From positions 1 to 39,647 of the forward strand of contig NZ_VICD02000108.1 of assembly GCF_006546735.2 (NCBI RefSeq): a stretch of 39,647 nucleotides of DNA. The letters run 5' to 3'. The DNA is from Marilutibacter maris. GTDB taxonomy: Bacteria; Pseudomonadota; Gammaproteobacteria; Xanthomonadales; Xanthomonadaceae. This document shows, piece after piece, positions 32,640 to 39,647 of this stretch. Each line of letters begins with the position of its first letter. Positions within the stretch are counted from its first letter, which is position 1. Both the position numbers and the translations under genes were made by a program. The notes beneath the pieces were generated by a model. It was not told the DNA's origin, did not search any database, and saw nothing but the letters and a program-made list of their open reading frames with translations.

Positions 32640-35600
32640 GCCTGCTGCTCTCCGCTGTCCAGGTCGCCGCGGGCATCGGCGGGCAATGCCGCGCCGACAT
32701 GCAGACCGCGCGCGCCGCGCTCGCGGTAATAGGCGTCGCCACGGCGGTCGAGCAGGTCGTAGACCACCGGGATCACCACCAGGGTCAGCAGGGTCGAGAC
32801 CAGCAGGCCGCCGATCACCGTGATCGCCATCGGCGAACGCACCTCCGCGCCCTCGCCCACCGCGATCGCCAGCGGCAGGAAGCCGAACAGCGTGCACAGC
32901 GTGGTCATGGTGATCGGACGCAGGCGCGAGCGCGCGCCCTCGATCAGCGCTTCATGCTTGCCCAGGCCGGACTCGCGCAACTGGTTGACCTTGTCGACCA
33001 GGATGATCGCGTTCTTGGTGACCAGTCCCACCAGCAGGATCAGGCCGATGAACACCACCACCGAGATCGTGTTGCCGGTCAGCATCAGCGCCAGCACCGC
33101 ACCGACCATCGCCAGCGGGATGGTGAACAGGATCACGAACGGGTGCAGCAGCGACTCGAACTGCGAGGCCATGACCAGGTAGACCAGGAAGATCGCCAGG
33201 CCGAACGCGAACAGCAGCGAGGCGACCGACTCGGCCAGTTCCTCGCCCTGGCCGCCGATGTGCATGCGCACGCCCGGCGACAGCGGCCGTTCGTCGACCA
33301 TCTTCTGCACTTCCTCGACCGCGGTGCCCAGGTCGATGCCGCGCAGGTTGGCCGAGATCACCGCGACCCGGACCTGATCGGCGCGATGGATCTCGCTGGG
33401 ACCGGTGGTGGCCAGCACCTCGGCGACCGACTCCAGGGTCACCGGCCGGTTGCTGCCGGGATTGACGATCAATCGGCGGATGTCCTCGACCGACGCGCGA
33501 TCGGACTCCTGGGCGCGGACCAGCACGTCGATCTTGCGATCACGGAAGCTGTAGCGGGTCGCGACCTCGCCACGCACCTTCTTGACCACCGCGTCGGCGA
33601 TCTCGCGGGTGGTCAGGCCCAACGCGCCGGCCCGGTCCTGATCGAAGCGGATCTGGATTTCGGGGAAGCCCTGTTCGACCGTCGAAGTGACGTCGGCATA
33701 GTGGTCGTTGCCGCGCAGCATCGTCGCCATCTGCTGGCCGGCCTCCTGCAGCACGCCCAGATCGTCGCCGCGCAGTTCGATTTCCAGCGGCGTGGAGAAG
33801 CTGAACAGCTCGGGGCGGCTGAAATCGACCTGGGCGCCCGGGTGCGCCAGCATGGTTTCGCGCAGGCGCTCGGTCTCCTCGGCCTCGATCTTCTCGCTGC
33901 CGCCATCGGTCATCACGATGCTGATCTTGCCGATGTTCTCGCCGCTCTCGGTCGGGCTGGCGTCGAGCCGGGTGCCGCTGCCGGAGACGCCGAACATGGT
34001 GCGGACGCCGGGGTCCTCGCTGTGCTTGCGCTGGATGTCCTGCACCAGTGCGTCGGTATCGCGCAGCGGCGTGCCCGGCGGCAGCTTGACCGTCATCTCG
34101 AAGCGGTCCTGGGCCAGCTGCGGGATCAGGTCGGCGCCCAGCATCGGCACGATCGCCAGCGACGCGGCGAACGCCAGCGCGGCCACGCCCAGCACCAGAC
34201 CCGGCCGCGCCAACGCCGCCGGCAACAGGCGCAGGTAGCCGCGCTCGGCACGTCCGTAGGGCGCCATCGCGATGTCGCTGGCCTTGCGCATCACCGGGCC
34301 GACCACCGCGGCCAGGCCGCGCCACAGGCGCACGAACACCCAGAACACACCGAACAGCGCACCGCGGATGCCGGTACCGATGCCGCGTCCGGTCGCCGCC
34401 AGCGGCTTCTGCAGCTTCGACTCCGGGTGCCAGCGCGGATGCGACGGCTCCTCCGGGAAGCTCATCGGCGCGCGGCCCTTGAGCGAGCTGAGCATCGGGA
34501 TCAGGGTCATCGACACCAGCAGCGAGATCGCGATCGCCAGCGCCACGGTCAGCGCCTGGTCGCGGAACAGCTGGCCGGCGATGCCCTCGACGAACACCAG
34601 CGGCAGGAACACCGCGATCGTGGTCAGGGTCGAGGCGACCACCGCCATGCTGACCTCGCGGGTACCGGTGATCGCCGCTTCGAGGATGCCCAGGCCGCGC
34701 TCGCGCGCCTTGGCGATCGATTCCAGCACCACGATCGAGTCGTCGACCACCAGGCCGGTCGCCAGCGCCAGACCGCCCAGCGACATCACGTTGAGGCTCA
34801 GGTCCATCTGGCCCATGAAGAAGAAGGTGGTGACGATCGAGACCGGCAGCGACAGGCCGATCACGAAGGTGCTCCAGCCGTCGCGCAGGAACAGGAAGAT
34901 GATCAGGATCGCCAGCAGGCCGCCGATCAGGGCGTCCTTCTTGACCTCGCTGATCGCGCTTCGGATGAACTGCGACTGGTCCTCGATGACGGTCAGCTCG
35001 AACTGTTCGGGCAGGGTCGACTCGAGTTGCTGCAGGCGCTTGTGGATCTGGTCGGCGGTCGACACCGTATTGGCGTCGCCCTCCTTGTAGATCGCCAGTT
35101 CGACCGCCTCCTTGCCGGCCAGGCGGATGATCGCCTCGCGCTCCTTGTAGCCCTGGCGGACCTCGGCGATGTCCTTCAACCGCACCGGCATGCCGCCGGC
35201 GGCGGTGCTCTGGCCGGAGGAGGATGCGCTCTGCACCGAGGCCGCGGCGGCCATCGCGCTGGCGTCGCCGGTGGCCGCGGCGACCCGCGCCATCTGTTCG
35301 GCCGCGCTGGTCGCGTCGCTGGCGCCCACGCGCTGGGTGGTCACCAGCATCTCGCGGATCTCGTCGACGCTGGCGAACTGGTTGACGGTGCGCACCAGAT
35401 AGCGCTGCGAACCCTCCTCCAGGCGCCCGCCGGAGACGTTGACGTTCTCTTGCTGCAGGCGGGTGATCACGGTGTCGATCGGCAGGTTCAGCTGGGCCAG
35501 CTTCTGCTGATCGATATCGACCTGGATCTCGTCCTCCAGGCCGCCGCCGACCTTGACCGCGGCGACACCCTCGACCGGCTCGAGCTTCTTCTTCAGGTCG

Positions 35601-36136
35601 TCGTCGGCATAGCGGCGCATCGCGGTGAGCTGGCGCAGGCCGTCACCCGATGCCTCCTCCTTGACGCTGAGCGCGAGGCGGACGATCGGCTCGGTCGACG
35701 GATTGAAGCGCAGCAGCACCGGCTGCTCGGCTTCCTGCGGCAGCTGCAGCACCTCGATCTTGTCGCGCACCTCGAGCATGGCCTTGTCCATGTCGGTGCC
35801 CCAGGCGAACTCGAGCACGACATCGCTCTGGCCGGTGCGCGAGACCGACTTGAGCTTGCGCAGGCCCTTGACCACGCCGACCGCTTCCTCGACCGGCTCG
35901 GTGATCAGGGTCTCGATCTCCGACGGCGCCGCACCGGTGTACTCGGTGCGCACGGTCAGGGTCGGGAAGCTCAGGTCGGGCAGCAGGTTGACCTTCAGGT
36001 TGAACAGCGAGATCACGCCGAACAGCAGCAGGCTGATCGTGATCATCCAGATCGTCACCCGGCGGCGGGTGGAAAACTCGACCAGGTTGAAGCCGCGCGG
36101 CTCGGGCGGGGCGTGGTTCGTCACGGGGTCGCTCAC
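32636..36136 (-). CDS. RND efflux permease, first of two
   Basis: This 1166-aa RND transporter opens FSTRRRVTIWMITISLLLFG and has the classical proton relay: Asp465-Asp466 in TM4 (GLVVDDSIVVLES) and Lys1041 in TM10 (GLVTKNAIILVD). It is about 120 residues longer than typical HAE permeases because of two insertions: a Ser/Ala-rich stretch in the first periplasmic loop (about 271-315) and a cytoplasmic segment between TM6 and TM7 (about 555-625) that includes an aromatic amphipathic helix. It follows the adaptor gene by 15 bp and is coupled by ATGA to the second permease. Substrates are unknown; no outer-membrane factor gene is in the window. Confidence 0.94.
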   Translation of the reverse strand: MSDPVTNHAPPEPRGFNLVEFSTRRRVTIWMITISLLLFGVISLFNLKVNLLPDLSFPTLTVRTEYTGAAPSEIETLITEPVEEAVGVVKGLRKLKSVSRTGQSDVVLEFAWGTDMDKAMLEVRDKIEVLQLPQEAEQPVLLRFNPSTEPIVRLALSVKEEASGDGLRQLTAMRRYADDDLKKKLEPVEGVAAVKVGGGLEDEIQVDIDQQKLAQLNLPIDTVITRLQQENVNVSGGRLEEGSQRYLVRTVNQFASVDEIREMLVTTQRVGASDATSAAEQMARVAAATGDASAMAAAASVQSASSSGQSTAAGGMPVRLKDIAEVRQGYKEREAIIRLAGKEAVELAIYKEGDANTVSTADQIHKRLQQLESTLPEQFELTVIEDQSQFIRSAISEVKKDALIGGLLAILIIFLFLRDGWSTFVIGLSLPVSIVTTFFFMGQMDLSLNVMSLGGLALATGLVVDDSIVVLESIAKARERGLGILEAAITGTREVSMAVVASTLTTIAVFLPLVFVEGIAGQLFRDQALTVALAIAISLLVSMTLIPMLSSLKGRAPMSFPEEPSHPRWHPESKLQKPLAATGRGIGTGIRGALFGVFWVFVRLWRGLAAVVGPVMRKASDIAMAPYGRAERGYLRLLPAALARPGLVLGVAALAFAASLAIVPMLGADLIPQLAQDRFEMTVKLPPGTPLRDTDALVQDIQRKHSEDPGVRTMFGVSGSGTRLDASPTESGENIGKISIVMTDGGSEKIEAEETERLRETMLAHPGAQVDFSRPELFSFSTPLEIELRGDDLGVLQEAGQQMATMLRGNDHYADVTSTVEQGFPEIQIRFDQDRAGALGLTTREIADAVVKKVRGEVATRYSFRDRKIDVLVRAQESDRASVEDIRRLIVNPGSNRPVTLESVAEVLATTGPSEIHRADQVRVAVISANLRGIDLGTAVEEVQKMVDERPLSPGVRMHIGGQGEELAESVASLLFAFGLAIFLVYLVMASQFESLLHPFVILFTIPLAMVGAVLALMLTGNTISVVVFIGLILLVGLVTKNAIILVDKVNQLRESGLGKHEALIEGARSRLRPITMTTLCTLFGFLPLAIAVGEGAEVRSPMAITVIGGLLVSTLLTLVVIPVVYDLLDRRGDAYYRERGARGLHVGAALPADARGDLDSGEQQA

Positions 36137-36151
36137 GTCGGGCTCCGGCGC

Positions 36152-37297
36152 TTACTGCTGGGTTTCGGTCTTGTCGTCGGACTTGGCCTCGGCGGCGGCG
36201 ACCGGCTCGGGGTCGCTGCCCGGCGCGCCGACCACCTGCACGTCGGTGCCCTCGCGCAGCGCGCTCTTGCCGGCGGTGACCACGCGGTCGCCGGGCTTCA
36301 CGCCCTCGACCACCTCGACCCACTCGCCGTCGATGTAGCCGAGCTTGACCGGCACGCGCGCCGCCTTGCTCTCGCGCAGCACGAACAGCGCCGGGTCGCC
36401 CTCGGCGTCGACCACCGCGTTGCGCGGCACCACCAGGGCATTGGCGCGCTGGTCGTAGTCGATGCTGATGCGGCCGAACATGCCCGGCTGCAGGATGTCG
36501 TCGCCATCGAAGGCGCAGATCACCCGGAACGTGCCGCTGCCGGCATCGACCACCGGGGCGACGCGATCGACGGTGCCGCTGAAGGTCCGGCCCGGCAGCG
36601 CGTCGACCTGCATCCGCACCGGCAGGCCGGGCTTGAGCGTGGCCAGTTCGCGCTCGGGCACGTTCAGGGTCGCCTCGAGCCTGGAGATGTCGACGATGCG
36701 CAGGATCGGGGTATTGATCTGGACGAAGTTGCCCGGCTTGATCGAACGCGACGCGACCACGCCGGAGATCGGTGCGGTCACGTTGGTGTAGGACAGCTCG
36801 AGCTGGGCCAGCCGGTTGGCGGCGCGGGCGTTTTCCAGGTCGTACTTGAGCTGGTCGTTGTCGTTGGCGCTGATCAGGTTCTGCTCGGCGAGCTGGCGCG
36901 CGCGCGCGTAGTTGTTCTGCAGCTTGGCCATCTGCGCGGCGGTCTGCGCCGCCTGCAGCCGCGCACGGTCGGCGTCCAGCCGCACCAGCTGCTGGCCGGC
37001 GTTGACGCGGTCGCCCTCTTCCACCATCACGTCCAGGGCGACGCCGGAGATCTTGGCGATGACCTGCGATTCGGCGCGCGCCTCCAGCGCCGCGGTGCCG
37101 GTGTAGCTGGCCGAGATCGCGCGGTGGCCGGCCTCGACGACCTCGACCGGGATCGCCTCGACCTTCTTGTCCTTGCCTTCCTTGGCCTCGGCCTCACCGT
37201 TGCCGCCCTTGCAGGCGGACAGCGCGAGCAGGCAGCTCAAGGTCAGGATGGCGGCGCGGGCACCGAAGGCGCCGGGATTACGCGTGAGGGAAGACAT
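36152..37297 (-). CDS. RND periplasmic adaptor (membrane fusion lipoprotein)
   Basis: This 381-aa adaptor has a lipoprotein signal ending LSAC (Cys29) followed by a charged linker. Domains in order: a lipoyl half (SQVIAKISGVALDVMVEEGDRV), a short coiled-coil hairpin (about residues 105-150, AAQTAAQMAKLQNNYARARQLAEQ), the second lipoyl half (NVTAPISGVVASRSIKPGNFV), a beta-barrel domain and a C-terminal membrane-proximal domain, ending in an acidic tail. It is the first gene of the three-gene RND operon. I chose the ATG at 37297 because the lipobox follows at a normal distance; the open frame extends further upstream without family similarity. Confidence 0.94.
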   Translation of the reverse strand: MSSLTRNPGAFGARAAILTLSCLLALSACKGGNGEAEAKEGKDKKVEAIPVEVVEAGHRAISASYTGTAALEARAESQVIAKISGVALDVMVEEGDRVNAGQQLVRLDADRARLQAAQTAAQMAKLQNNYARARQLAEQNLISANDNDQLKYDLENARAANRLAQLELSYTNVTAPISGVVASRSIKPGNFVQINTPILRIVDISRLEATLNVPERELATLKPGLPVRMQVDALPGRTFSGTVDRVAPVVDAGSGTFRVICAFDGDDILQPGMFGRISIDYDQRANALVVPRNAVVDAEGDPALFVLRESKAARVPVKLGYIDGEWVEVVEGVKPGDRVVTAGKSALREGTDVQVVGAPGSDPEPVAAAEAKSDDKTETQQ

Positions 37298-37390
37298 GAT
37301 TCTGGGACCCTGGAGTATTGATGAAGTTGTCTGGAGACCGGTGCCGGCGGGCGGCCCGGGGGCGGCCGTCGGCGGTCGGGACCACCGCTG

Positions 37391-37412
37391 CACCCCGGTC
37401 CCGACCGGGGTG
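37391..37412. promoter_or_regulatory. 10-bp inverted repeat in the RND leader
   Basis: CACCCCGGTC and GACCGGGGTG flank a 2-bp centre, a perfect 22-bp dyad. It lies about 95 bp before the adaptor gene, in the position of a repressor site or leader hairpin. No T-tract follows. Confidence 0.5.
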
Positions 37413-37427
37413 TATGCCGGTGTTGTA

Positions 37428-37439
37428 GATATGTATATC
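37428..37439. promoter_or_regulatory. AT-rich dyad upstream of the RND operon
   Basis: GATATGTATATC is an AT-rich dyad in an otherwise very GC-rich region, about 130 bp before the adaptor start. On the minus strand it contains TATACAT, a plausible -10 region. No clear -35 partner is seen. Confidence 0.4.
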
Positions 37440-37451
37440 ACCAGTTCTGAT

Positions 37452-37467
37452 TTCGGCATGCGCCGAA
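37452..37467. promoter_or_regulatory. TTCGGC-N4-GCCGAA palindrome upstream of the RND operon
   Basis: Perfect 6-bp arms around ATGC lie just upstream of the AT-rich dyad, where a regulator of the efflux operon could bind. No regulator gene is adjacent, so the partner is unknown. Confidence 0.4.
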
Positions 37468-37754
37468 GGTCATGGTGACTGCCGCCACGCCCGCCTACTC
37501 CGACCAACGGCGGCTGCGACGCGGGCGGGACGGCGCCGGCGTCGGATACGCCATGAACATGGGATGCAGCATGGCGTCGACCGGTTGCATCGTCATGTCC
37601 CGCAAGTCGGGCTTGCGACGAACGGGGCGGATGTGCTCGCCGCCCCGCCGCGACCTCGCCGGAGGCCCCGGCCGGGCATGCGGCCGGCATCGGAACCGGC
37701 TCAGACTCGAACCGGCGACGCCGGTGCGGGTCCGGGACCGCGTTGTTCTCGCCT

Positions 37755-37797
37755 CCCCAACCAACCTCCCCAACCAGCCTGCTCAACCAGCCTCCCT
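37755..37797 (+). repeat. Short degenerate tandem repeat
   Basis: Three imperfect 14-bp copies of a CCAACCAGCCTCCC-like unit run in tandem just upstream of the predicted cytochrome promoter. The unit is pyrimidine-rich and not hairpin-forming. Confidence 0.5.
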
Positions 37798-37825
37798 AAA
37801 CAGAGGCCGAATCGCAGGCTATACT
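37797..37825 (+). promoter_or_regulatory. Predicted promoter of the cytochrome genes
   Basis: TAAACA (37797-37802) and TATACT (37820-37825) are separated by 17 bp, about 90 bp before the first cytochrome ATG. The -10 element is strong and the -35 element is moderate (four of six). Confidence 0.5.
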
Positions 37826-37915
37826 TGCGGACTTATGCGTGGTCGGAGTGACGGGGCGGCCGCCCCGCCGCCAGCCAGCCTTCCCTGCCAGCCATTCGAG
37901 ATTGCGGACATAGAC

Positions 37916-38317
37916 ATGATGCGACCGCTGACGATCGCCGCCAGCCTTGCCCTGACCACCGCCTTGGCCTTCGCGCCCAGCCGCGCCCAGGACGAGAGCG
38001 TGACCCCGCCGCCCGCCGAGGAGGCCGCCACCGAGGCCGCTCCCGCCGCCGCCCAGGCCGCCCTGCAGGGCAATGCCGATCAGGGCCGCATGCTGACCTA
38101 CACCTGTCAGGGCTGCCACGGAATCACCGGCTACAAGAACGCCTACCCGAGCTACAAGGTGCCCAAGATCGGCGGACAGTCCGCGGAGTACCTTGCCAAC
38201 GCGTTGCACGAGTACCAGAAGGGCACGCGCAAGCACCCGACGATGCAGGCCCAGGCGCAGAGCTTCTCCGACCAGGACATCGCCGATATTGCCGCCTTCC
38301 TGTCCAGCCTGAAGTGA
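37916..38317 (+). CDS. Periplasmic class I cytochrome c
   Basis: This 133-aa cytochrome has a Sec signal (LTIAASLALTTALAFAPSRA, cleavage after about residue 24), an Ala/Pro/Glu-rich linker, and one haem site CQGCH (Cys64, Cys67, His68). The axial Met is probably Met110 in RKHPTMQAQ. The C-terminal helix SFSDQDIADIAAFLSSL is typical of c553/c4-type domains. It precedes a second single-haem cytochrome by 14 bp; the two together resemble a c4-type cytochrome split over two genes. The partner oxidase is not in the window. Confidence 0.92.
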   Translation: MMRPLTIAASLALTTALAFAPSRAQDESVTPPPAEEAATEAAPAAAQAALQGNADQGRMLTYTCQGCHGITGYKNAYPSYKVPKIGGQSAEYLANALHEYQKGTRKHPTMQAQAQSFSDQDIADIAAFLSSLK

Positions 38318-38331
38318 GTGAGCACAAGCCC

Positions 38332-38778
38332 ATGACGAACAAGATCAGCATCATCAGGATCAGCGCCATCGCGGCCGCCCTGCTCGCCCTGGCCGCGTGC
38401 TCCGGCGGCGGCGAAGACGGCCACGCCGAGGCCGGCGAAGCCCACGCGGCGCCGACCTCCTCCTCGGCCGGCCTGCCGCAGGGCCATGTCACCGCCGGCG
38501 AACAGCTGGCCAGCGCCAAGGGCGAGGCCACCGGCCAGTCCTGCGTGGACTGCCACGGCGCCGAGGGCAACGCCCCGATCGACGCGACCTACCCCAAGCT
38601 CGGTGGCCAGTACGCCGACTATCTGGCGCACGCCCTGCAGCAGTACCGCGGCGGCGATCGCGAGCATGCGCTGATGTCCAGCCAGGCCAAGAGCCTGACC
38701 GACCAGCAGATTGCCGACCTGGCGGCCTACTTCGGTTCGCGCGAGAGCCAGCTGCGCGATCTGCACGACGTGCACTGA
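38332..38778 (+). CDS. Lipoprotein class I cytochrome c
   Basis: This 148-aa cytochrome has a lipoprotein signal ending LAAC (Cys23), a Gly/Glu/His/Ala/Ser-rich linker and one haem site CVDCH (Cys71, Cys74, His75). The axial Met is probably Met115 in EHALMSSQ. The end SLTDQQIADLAAYFGS mirrors the previous cytochrome, so the two are paralogues. I chose the ATG at 38332; a GTG at 38314 would overlap the preceding stop. The lipid anchor would hold it at a membrane while its partner is soluble. The unit ends at the terminator at 38806-38830. Confidence 0.92.
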   Translation: MTNKISIIRISAIAAALLALAACSGGGEDGHAEAGEAHAAPTSSSAGLPQGHVTAGEQLASAKGEATGQSCVDCHGAEGNAPIDATYPKLGGQYADYLAHALQQYRGGDREHALMSSQAKSLTDQQIADLAAYFGSRESQLRDLHDVH

Positions 38779-38805
38779 GCCGTCAGCTGCCGGCAACGGA
38801 CGACG

Positions 38806-38830
38806 AAGGCCCGCACAAGCGGGCCTTTTT
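38806..38830 (+). terminator. Intrinsic terminator after the cytochrome pair
   Basis: AAGGCCCGC, an ACAA loop and GCGGGCCTT form a perfect 9-bp stem that runs directly into TTTTT. It lies 27 bp after the second cytochrome stop. Confidence 0.9.
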
Positions 38831-38898
38831 CGTTGCCATTCTGCGTTGTGATGATCGCCCCGCATGCGGCGGGACGCCTCACCACAGGAGCCATCGTC

Positions 38899-39174
38899 AT
38901 GCCCAGATTCGTGATCGAACGAGAGATTCCAGGCGCGGGCCAGCTGACCGCGGCGCAGTTGCAGGAGATATCGCGCAATTCCTGCGAGGTGCTCGACGGG
39001 ATGGGGCCGCAGATCCAGTGGCAGCAGAGCTTCGTCACCGGCGACAAGGTCTACTGCATCTACATCGCCAACGACGAGGCGGCGATCCGCGAGCACGCCC
39101 GCCAGGGCGGCTTCCCGGTCGACCGGGTGTCGGAAGTGACCGCTGTGATCGACCCGGTCACCGCGGAAGCCTGA
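38899..39174 (+). CDS. DUF4242-family small protein
   Basis: This 91-aa protein (MPRFVIEREIPGAGQLTAAQL, then YCIYIANDEAAIREHARQGGFP) fits the DUF4242 family, a small ferredoxin-like-fold group; a Streptomyces member binds nickel, but the role here is unknown. The ATG at 38899 has AGGAG 8 bp upstream, which decides it over an in-frame ATG at 38833. It stands alone with the preceding terminator upstream and a convergent gene 1 bp downstream of its stop. Confidence 0.87.
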   Translation: MPRFVIEREIPGAGQLTAAQLQEISRNSCEVLDGMGPQIQWQQSFVTGDKVYCIYIANDEAAIREHARQGGFPVDRVSEVTAVIDPVTAEA

Positions 39175-39175
39175 T

Positions 39176-39647
39176 TCAACCGCCGTCGGCGGGGCGCAGA
39201 CTGCCGTTGTCTTCCTGCAGCTCCGGCTTGAACGGAATGTCCGGCGGCGGCCGCGCCTCGGCCGGCTGCTCGTTGAGGTTGGGGTCGCTGATCCCGCAAC
39301 CGCCGCCCAGCGCCAGCAGCGACACCGCGCAGCTGATCTTCTTGGTCGTGCCCGGGATCGGGATCTCGACCGACTTGATGCCGCGCCGCACCCATTCCTG
39401 CAGCAGGTTCTCGTTCGGCCGCCAGTAGCGATCGAACAGGGTCGGCTCGTAGCCGACCGGCGGCCGCTTAAGCCAGGTGCCGTTGCGGTCGAGGTCGGTG
39501 ATTTCCTCGGTATAGGTCCCCGGCGGCTGCGCCGGCGATGCCGAGCCCGGCTGTTCCGCCAGCCGCACGCTGCCGTCGCTGTTGAACAGGCCCGGTCCTT
39601 CGCCACGCTGGCCACCGGGAACGTTGCGGTCGGAGGCGCCCCAATCG
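39176..39647 (-). CDS. C-terminal part of a xanthomonad-type hypothetical protein (5' end outside window)
   Basis: The reading frame is open from the right edge, so only the last 156 codons are seen. The visible part includes DWGASDRNVPGGQRGEGPG, YEPTLFDRYWRPNENLLQEW, a short hydrophobic stretch KKISCAVSLLALGGGCGISD, and a Pro-rich end. It resembles the C-terminus of the large, conserved xanthomonad protein often annotated as a transmembrane repetitive protein; this is from memory and not verified. No enzyme motif is visible. The stop lies one base past the convergent DUF4242 gene's stop, so the two genes have no terminator between them. Confidence 0.75.
   Translation of the reverse strand, partial: DWGASDRNVPGGQRGEGPGLFNSDGSVRLAEQPGSASPAQPPGTYTEEITDLDRNGTWLKRPPVGYEPTLFDRYWRPNENLLQEWVRRGIKSVEIPIPGTTKKISCAVSLLALGGGCGISDPNLNEQPAEARPPPDIPFKPELQEDNGSLRPADGG

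Larger units (their letters stand above)
37298..37915. other. Long intergenic region between divergent RND and cytochrome genes
   Basis: No gene with recognisable features is seen in these 618 bp. It holds the presumed RND control region (the inverted repeats at 37391-37412, 37428-37439 and 37452-37467), a hairpin CGCAAG/CTTGCG at 37601-37617, a short pyrimidine-rich tandem repeat at 37755-37797 and the predicted cytochrome promoter. Short open frames on both strands here have arginine/proline-rich products and look like chance. Confidence 0.6.

Noticed and set aside
32699-37321. Very long open frame on the plus strand opposite the RND genes
   Set aside because: It is an antisense shadow of high-GC coding DNA; its product is His/Gln/Asp/Arg-rich with no domain, whereas the minus-strand proteins match RND families throughout.
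37495-37773. Small minus-strand frame upstream of the RND operon as a regulator gene
   Set aside because: The product is Arg/Pro-rich with no helix-turn-helix pattern and no ribosome-binding site; likely chance in GC-rich DNA.

Overview
The window is about 39.6 kb of high-GC DNA with dense, mostly co-oriented gene blocks. Gene content points to a gammaproteobacterium of the Xanthomonadaceae/Lysobacteraceae (Lysobacter-like). The main clues are the ndk-rlmN-pilF-rodZ-yfgM-bamB-der block without ispG/hisS, the cmk-rpsA-ihfB-lapA-lapB block followed by polysaccharide genes, the agmatine deiminase/N-carbamoylputrescine amidase pair, and GTAG-type REP palindromes. I see no phage, transposase, integrase, CRISPR array, tRNA or rRNA. 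The window is chromosomal core with a few lineage-specific operons.

Layout. 1-7.5 kb (minus): partial mobA, der, bamB, yfgM, rodZ, pilF, rlmN and ndk, covering ribosome assembly, outer-membrane assembly, cell shape, type IV pili and nucleotide metabolism. 7.6-12.2 kb (plus): a PsrA-like TetR repressor, a bifunctional 3-hydroxyacyl-CoA dehydrogenase/enoyl-CoA hydratase and a thiolase form a beta-oxidation operon, with a PsrA-type operator on the promoter. 12.2-13.9 kb (minus): a CsaA-like tRNA-binding protein and a FAD amine-oxidase-like protein. 14-22.5 kb (minus): cmk, rpsA, ihfB, lapA, lapB, a WecA-type glycosyl-1-phosphate transferase, a WbpM/CapD-type dehydratase and galU. This places the LPS quality-control protein LapB in one translationally coupled string with surface-sugar biosynthesis.

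22.6-29.2 kb (plus): rpmJ of the zinc-free type, a small secreted BamE-like protein, aguA and aguB (agmatine to putrescine), a GNAT acetyltransferase, a TetR regulator with an alpha/beta hydrolase, and a TraB-family membrane protein. REP-type repeats follow, including a 112-bp tandem array. 29.5-37.3 kb (minus): an adaptor plus two different RND permeases in one operon. 37.9-39.2 kb (plus): two secreted c-type cytochromes and a DUF4242 protein. At the right edge is the C-terminal part of a xanthomonad-type hypothetical protein on the minus strand.

Most genes are ordinary. The features most worth a second look are regulatory: a PsrA-like operator on the fatty-acid operon, a 13-bp element shared by the second tetR promoter and the start of its partner hydrolase gene, an intrinsic terminator between the ndk promoter and the ndk start codon, and the REP array. 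I did not find convincing evidence of a wholly new system. Promoter, operator and attenuator calls are from reading the sequence only.
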